In this document: one piece after another, positions 61,813 through 64,000 of the stretch
Position numbering within the stretch: the first letter of the stretch is position 1
Layout of the letters: each line of letters opens with the position of its first letter
Assembly: GCA_035041965.1 (NCBI GenBank)
Contig: JAPYMA010000328.1
Location: 248,001 to 312,000 of the forward strand
DNA length: 64,000 nucleotides
Reading direction: 5' to 3'
Origin: Anisakis pegreffii
Lineage: Eukaryota; Nematoda; Chromadorea; Rhabditida; Anisakidae
Position numbers and translations under genes: made by a program
Notes under the pieces: generated by a model
The model's database searches: none
Told to the model about the DNA's origin: nothing
What the model saw: the letters and a program-made list of their open reading frames with translations, nothing else

Positions 61813-64000
61813 CGACGTTTTTTAGTGGAGAAAACATCTTTTTGAGGTCATCCATTAGGTATTGAGAATAGATTGTGATTGATGTTGAATGGGTTGATAG
61901 AAAGAAGCAGTTTTTGGATGAATCAAATTTGATTGAAAATCACGAACAAAAAGCTGGACATGCTCTTGGTCACTCTCGCAACGTTGATCGATCACTCTTT
62001 CATATTTCCATCTCATTGTTTGATGAGGTTGAATCGTCATAGTTGGGTGGCGTTTTCGCGTGTTTTGTTGATGAGCCATAACAGTGATTGCCAGAAAAAG
62101 CATTGCTTGTCAAAGCAGCTTCTCAATTATTGACATATGAATAACTTTAATTATGAGCTGTTTTCAAGTGTCTCTCATTGATTCAAGCTGCACAATTCAA
62201 GCCATTTTTAATGAATGACTGACTAAAGCATGATCATAATTTATTGTCTAATATCAGTCATCCAAATGATTAATTAGTTTATTTATGGCAGTGACACTCA
62301 TCAACGCCAGCGGCAATCGATCAAATCCTACGAACAGCTCGTATTTAGTTTTGTTCTTTTAGCCATCAAAGCAATCTCTCAATATCACATTGTTGTTTCA
62401 GTTTTTGGATTGTCCATTATATTGCAGCATATCGTTGCTGCTTTTTTGCGCCATTTTTTGTTTCGAGAGAACAGGTCGAATCATATCACTCAATGATACA
62501 TTTTCTTGCGTTTACGAGCCTTTGTTTGAATGCGTTGAAGAGTTCAGTCACAGTTTACGATCCCCTCACTCGCAGACAAGAATAGGGAAAATTTTAGTTT
62601 TACTTTCTCCAGATTATAATCCGCCAGCAATGACCACCGAACTATTGTTAACGTGAATGAATGATTACCAAACAAACAAACAATGAAGTTATGTCTCGAA
62701 TGATGCAATATTTTGCAGCACCGATTGAACATTTTCTCGTTTTATTATGCGAATTGTAAAGTTTGAAGAGGAATGTGAGCTTTTTGCTATCAGCAGCAGC
62801 AGCCTTTCGATCCAGCAATAGCTGGCGAATTATTTTAAAATTACAACGGCTCACTGAAAGGCTTAAACTATTTAGCGCCGAATACTCGCGATACATTCTG
62901 TGCGATTGATTTTGTAGGAGTGTGTCAATATTGCTTAAGCGAATGAAATGAAATGAATAAATAAATGAAGGCAAGTGATGATGTTTTTGTGATGATGATG
63001 CAACAGCTTAGGCGCACATTCAGTGGCTAAAACAATATGCTAAGCAGCTGTCAACTAGCCGATCACTTCTATAGCTCTACGATTACTACTTACTTACATG
63101 CTTCGTAATCAACAACTCAATTGCAAACGCTCTCTTAACTAACTGCTCATTAAGCACCTAACCAAGGACTGACTAACTGCAGCGTTGTGGGATTCAAACG
63201 TTGATCCAGTTACCTTTCGAATTATTAGCAGCTCGGCGACTGCTCACTGGACAATCCTTCACCTTCGTATGTTTGACCGAATATCTTGTGGAATGCCACT
63301 CAACCAGATTCGTTTCAGTACGAATCATTCAGTGCGCTTTATGGAAGCAATTCAACTTTATTAAAGAACTACGTTAACATTCATTCAGCCATGTATAATA
63401 GTTGTGTATCAGTTTCGTGAGAAAGTGAAAAAGTAAAAGCAAATTTTGTGCTGAAAAAATTGCTACTTAAATTTTCAAAATCATACTGATGATAGAATTC
63501 GTTGAAATTTTCCGCGGAATTCTCAAAGGAATTCACTTCCCTGTACTAAATGCTGTCGCGACGTAATTTTTTCCAATTTTAATAGCTTCTGCGTATCATG
63601 CGTTCTTGGAAGATTTGTTCTTCATTATCTTCTATTATCATGCAATCAGTTTGAGTGATTACATGAAGTCAGTTCGGTCATAGACGATACGATTGTGATT
63701 GTAATTGTTATGTTATTATGACTGGTAATTATATTCTATGCAGTTTTGGTATCATCGCCATGATTATTTCATTCGCGAGCGTGCTTATTCTTCCTCTTTT
63801 TTCCAGCTCATTGCGCAACCTGTCCTATTGAATTTTCAGCAGTCACGGAAACAACGGTGTTTTTATGCATGAATTATTGCGGTGTTTATCGTCAAATCTA
63901 GTTATCGTTAATGTTTTATTTGTTTCCACGTTTCGAACACGATCCATGATTCGCGCTCTGCACACAGCATGTTTGACCCTATTCACCGCTCAATATTGAT

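Larger units (their letters stand above)
39406..64000. other. Gene desert: no supportable gene
   Basis: About 24.6 kb in which I find no recognisable protein family, tRNA or rRNA. Open frames are short and lack family motifs. Seen here: an AAT-type microsatellite (40983-41036), a 140-bp direct duplication (41791 and 43057), a hAT-like MITE (44844-45044) and a degenerate repeat (61641-61812). It could be the far-upstream regulatory DNA of the minus-strand gene, a large intron of a gene outside the window, or true desert. Confidence 0.5.

Noticed and set aside
61855..62103. Minus frame of 82 codons with protein-like composition (TMRWKYERVIDQRCESDQEH).
   Set aside because: No family recognised, an overlapping opposite-strand frame of similar length exists, and it abuts a simple repeat; left out for lack of support.
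1..64000. tRNA and rRNA genes.
   Set aside because: I looked for GGTTCGAATC-type T-loops with matching acceptor stems and for rRNA core strings and saw none; a covariance-model search could still find something.

Overview
This window looks like nuclear DNA from a nematode. Evidence: AT-rich sequence, GT-AG introns of about 75 bp to 2.4 kb, pyrimidine-TTTCAG/TTTTAG acceptors directly upstream of start codons (compatible with spliced-leader trans-splicing), animal gene families (ABCA transporter, endonuclease G, LITAF-type zinc protein), and many short non-autonomous DNA transposons. The species cannot be named from sequence alone; a parasitic nematode is my guess, not a demonstrated fact.

Layout. 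(1) 124-3236, plus strand: the last nine exons of an ABCA-type ABC transporter; its 5' part lies left of the window. (2) 6231-9064, plus: a complete seven-exon endonuclease G (EndoG/CPS-6 family) gene with intact DRGH motif. (3) 9065-14600: a rearranged block with a 2.1 kb element with short inverted ends, then a degenerate copy made of ABCA exons fused through introns to the last EndoG exon, its downstream flank, and a perfect 21-bp inverted repeat. (4) 14.6-27.9 kb: mostly unassignable sequence with a few exon-like open frames and a 23-bp tandem repeat. (5) 27933-29080, plus: a two-exon LITAF-domain protein with two PPPY motifs. (6) 31287-39397, minus: a five-exon gene for a secreted, very acidic Ser/Thr/Glu-rich protein of about 1529 residues. 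It has a signal peptide, internal repeats, acidic Ser-Gly sites like glycosaminoglycan attachment sites, a coiled-coil region and a four-cysteine tail. (7) 39.4-64 kb: no gene I can support, only repeats and transposon remnants.

Five short elements have terminal similarity and 8-bp flanking duplications typical of hAT-superfamily MITEs (2189-2314, 4225-4379, 7966-8259, 28383-28688, 44844-45044). Two sit in introns of the ABCA and EndoG genes and one in the LITAF intron.

Functional context: ABCA transporters (CED-7 in C. elegans) and EndoG (CPS-6) both act in apoptotic cell removal, and here they are neighbours on one strand about 3 kb apart. They are too far apart for a typical nematode operon. 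The strongest novelty candidates are the secreted proteoglycan-like protein and the ABCA-EndoG chimeric duplication with template-switch scars.
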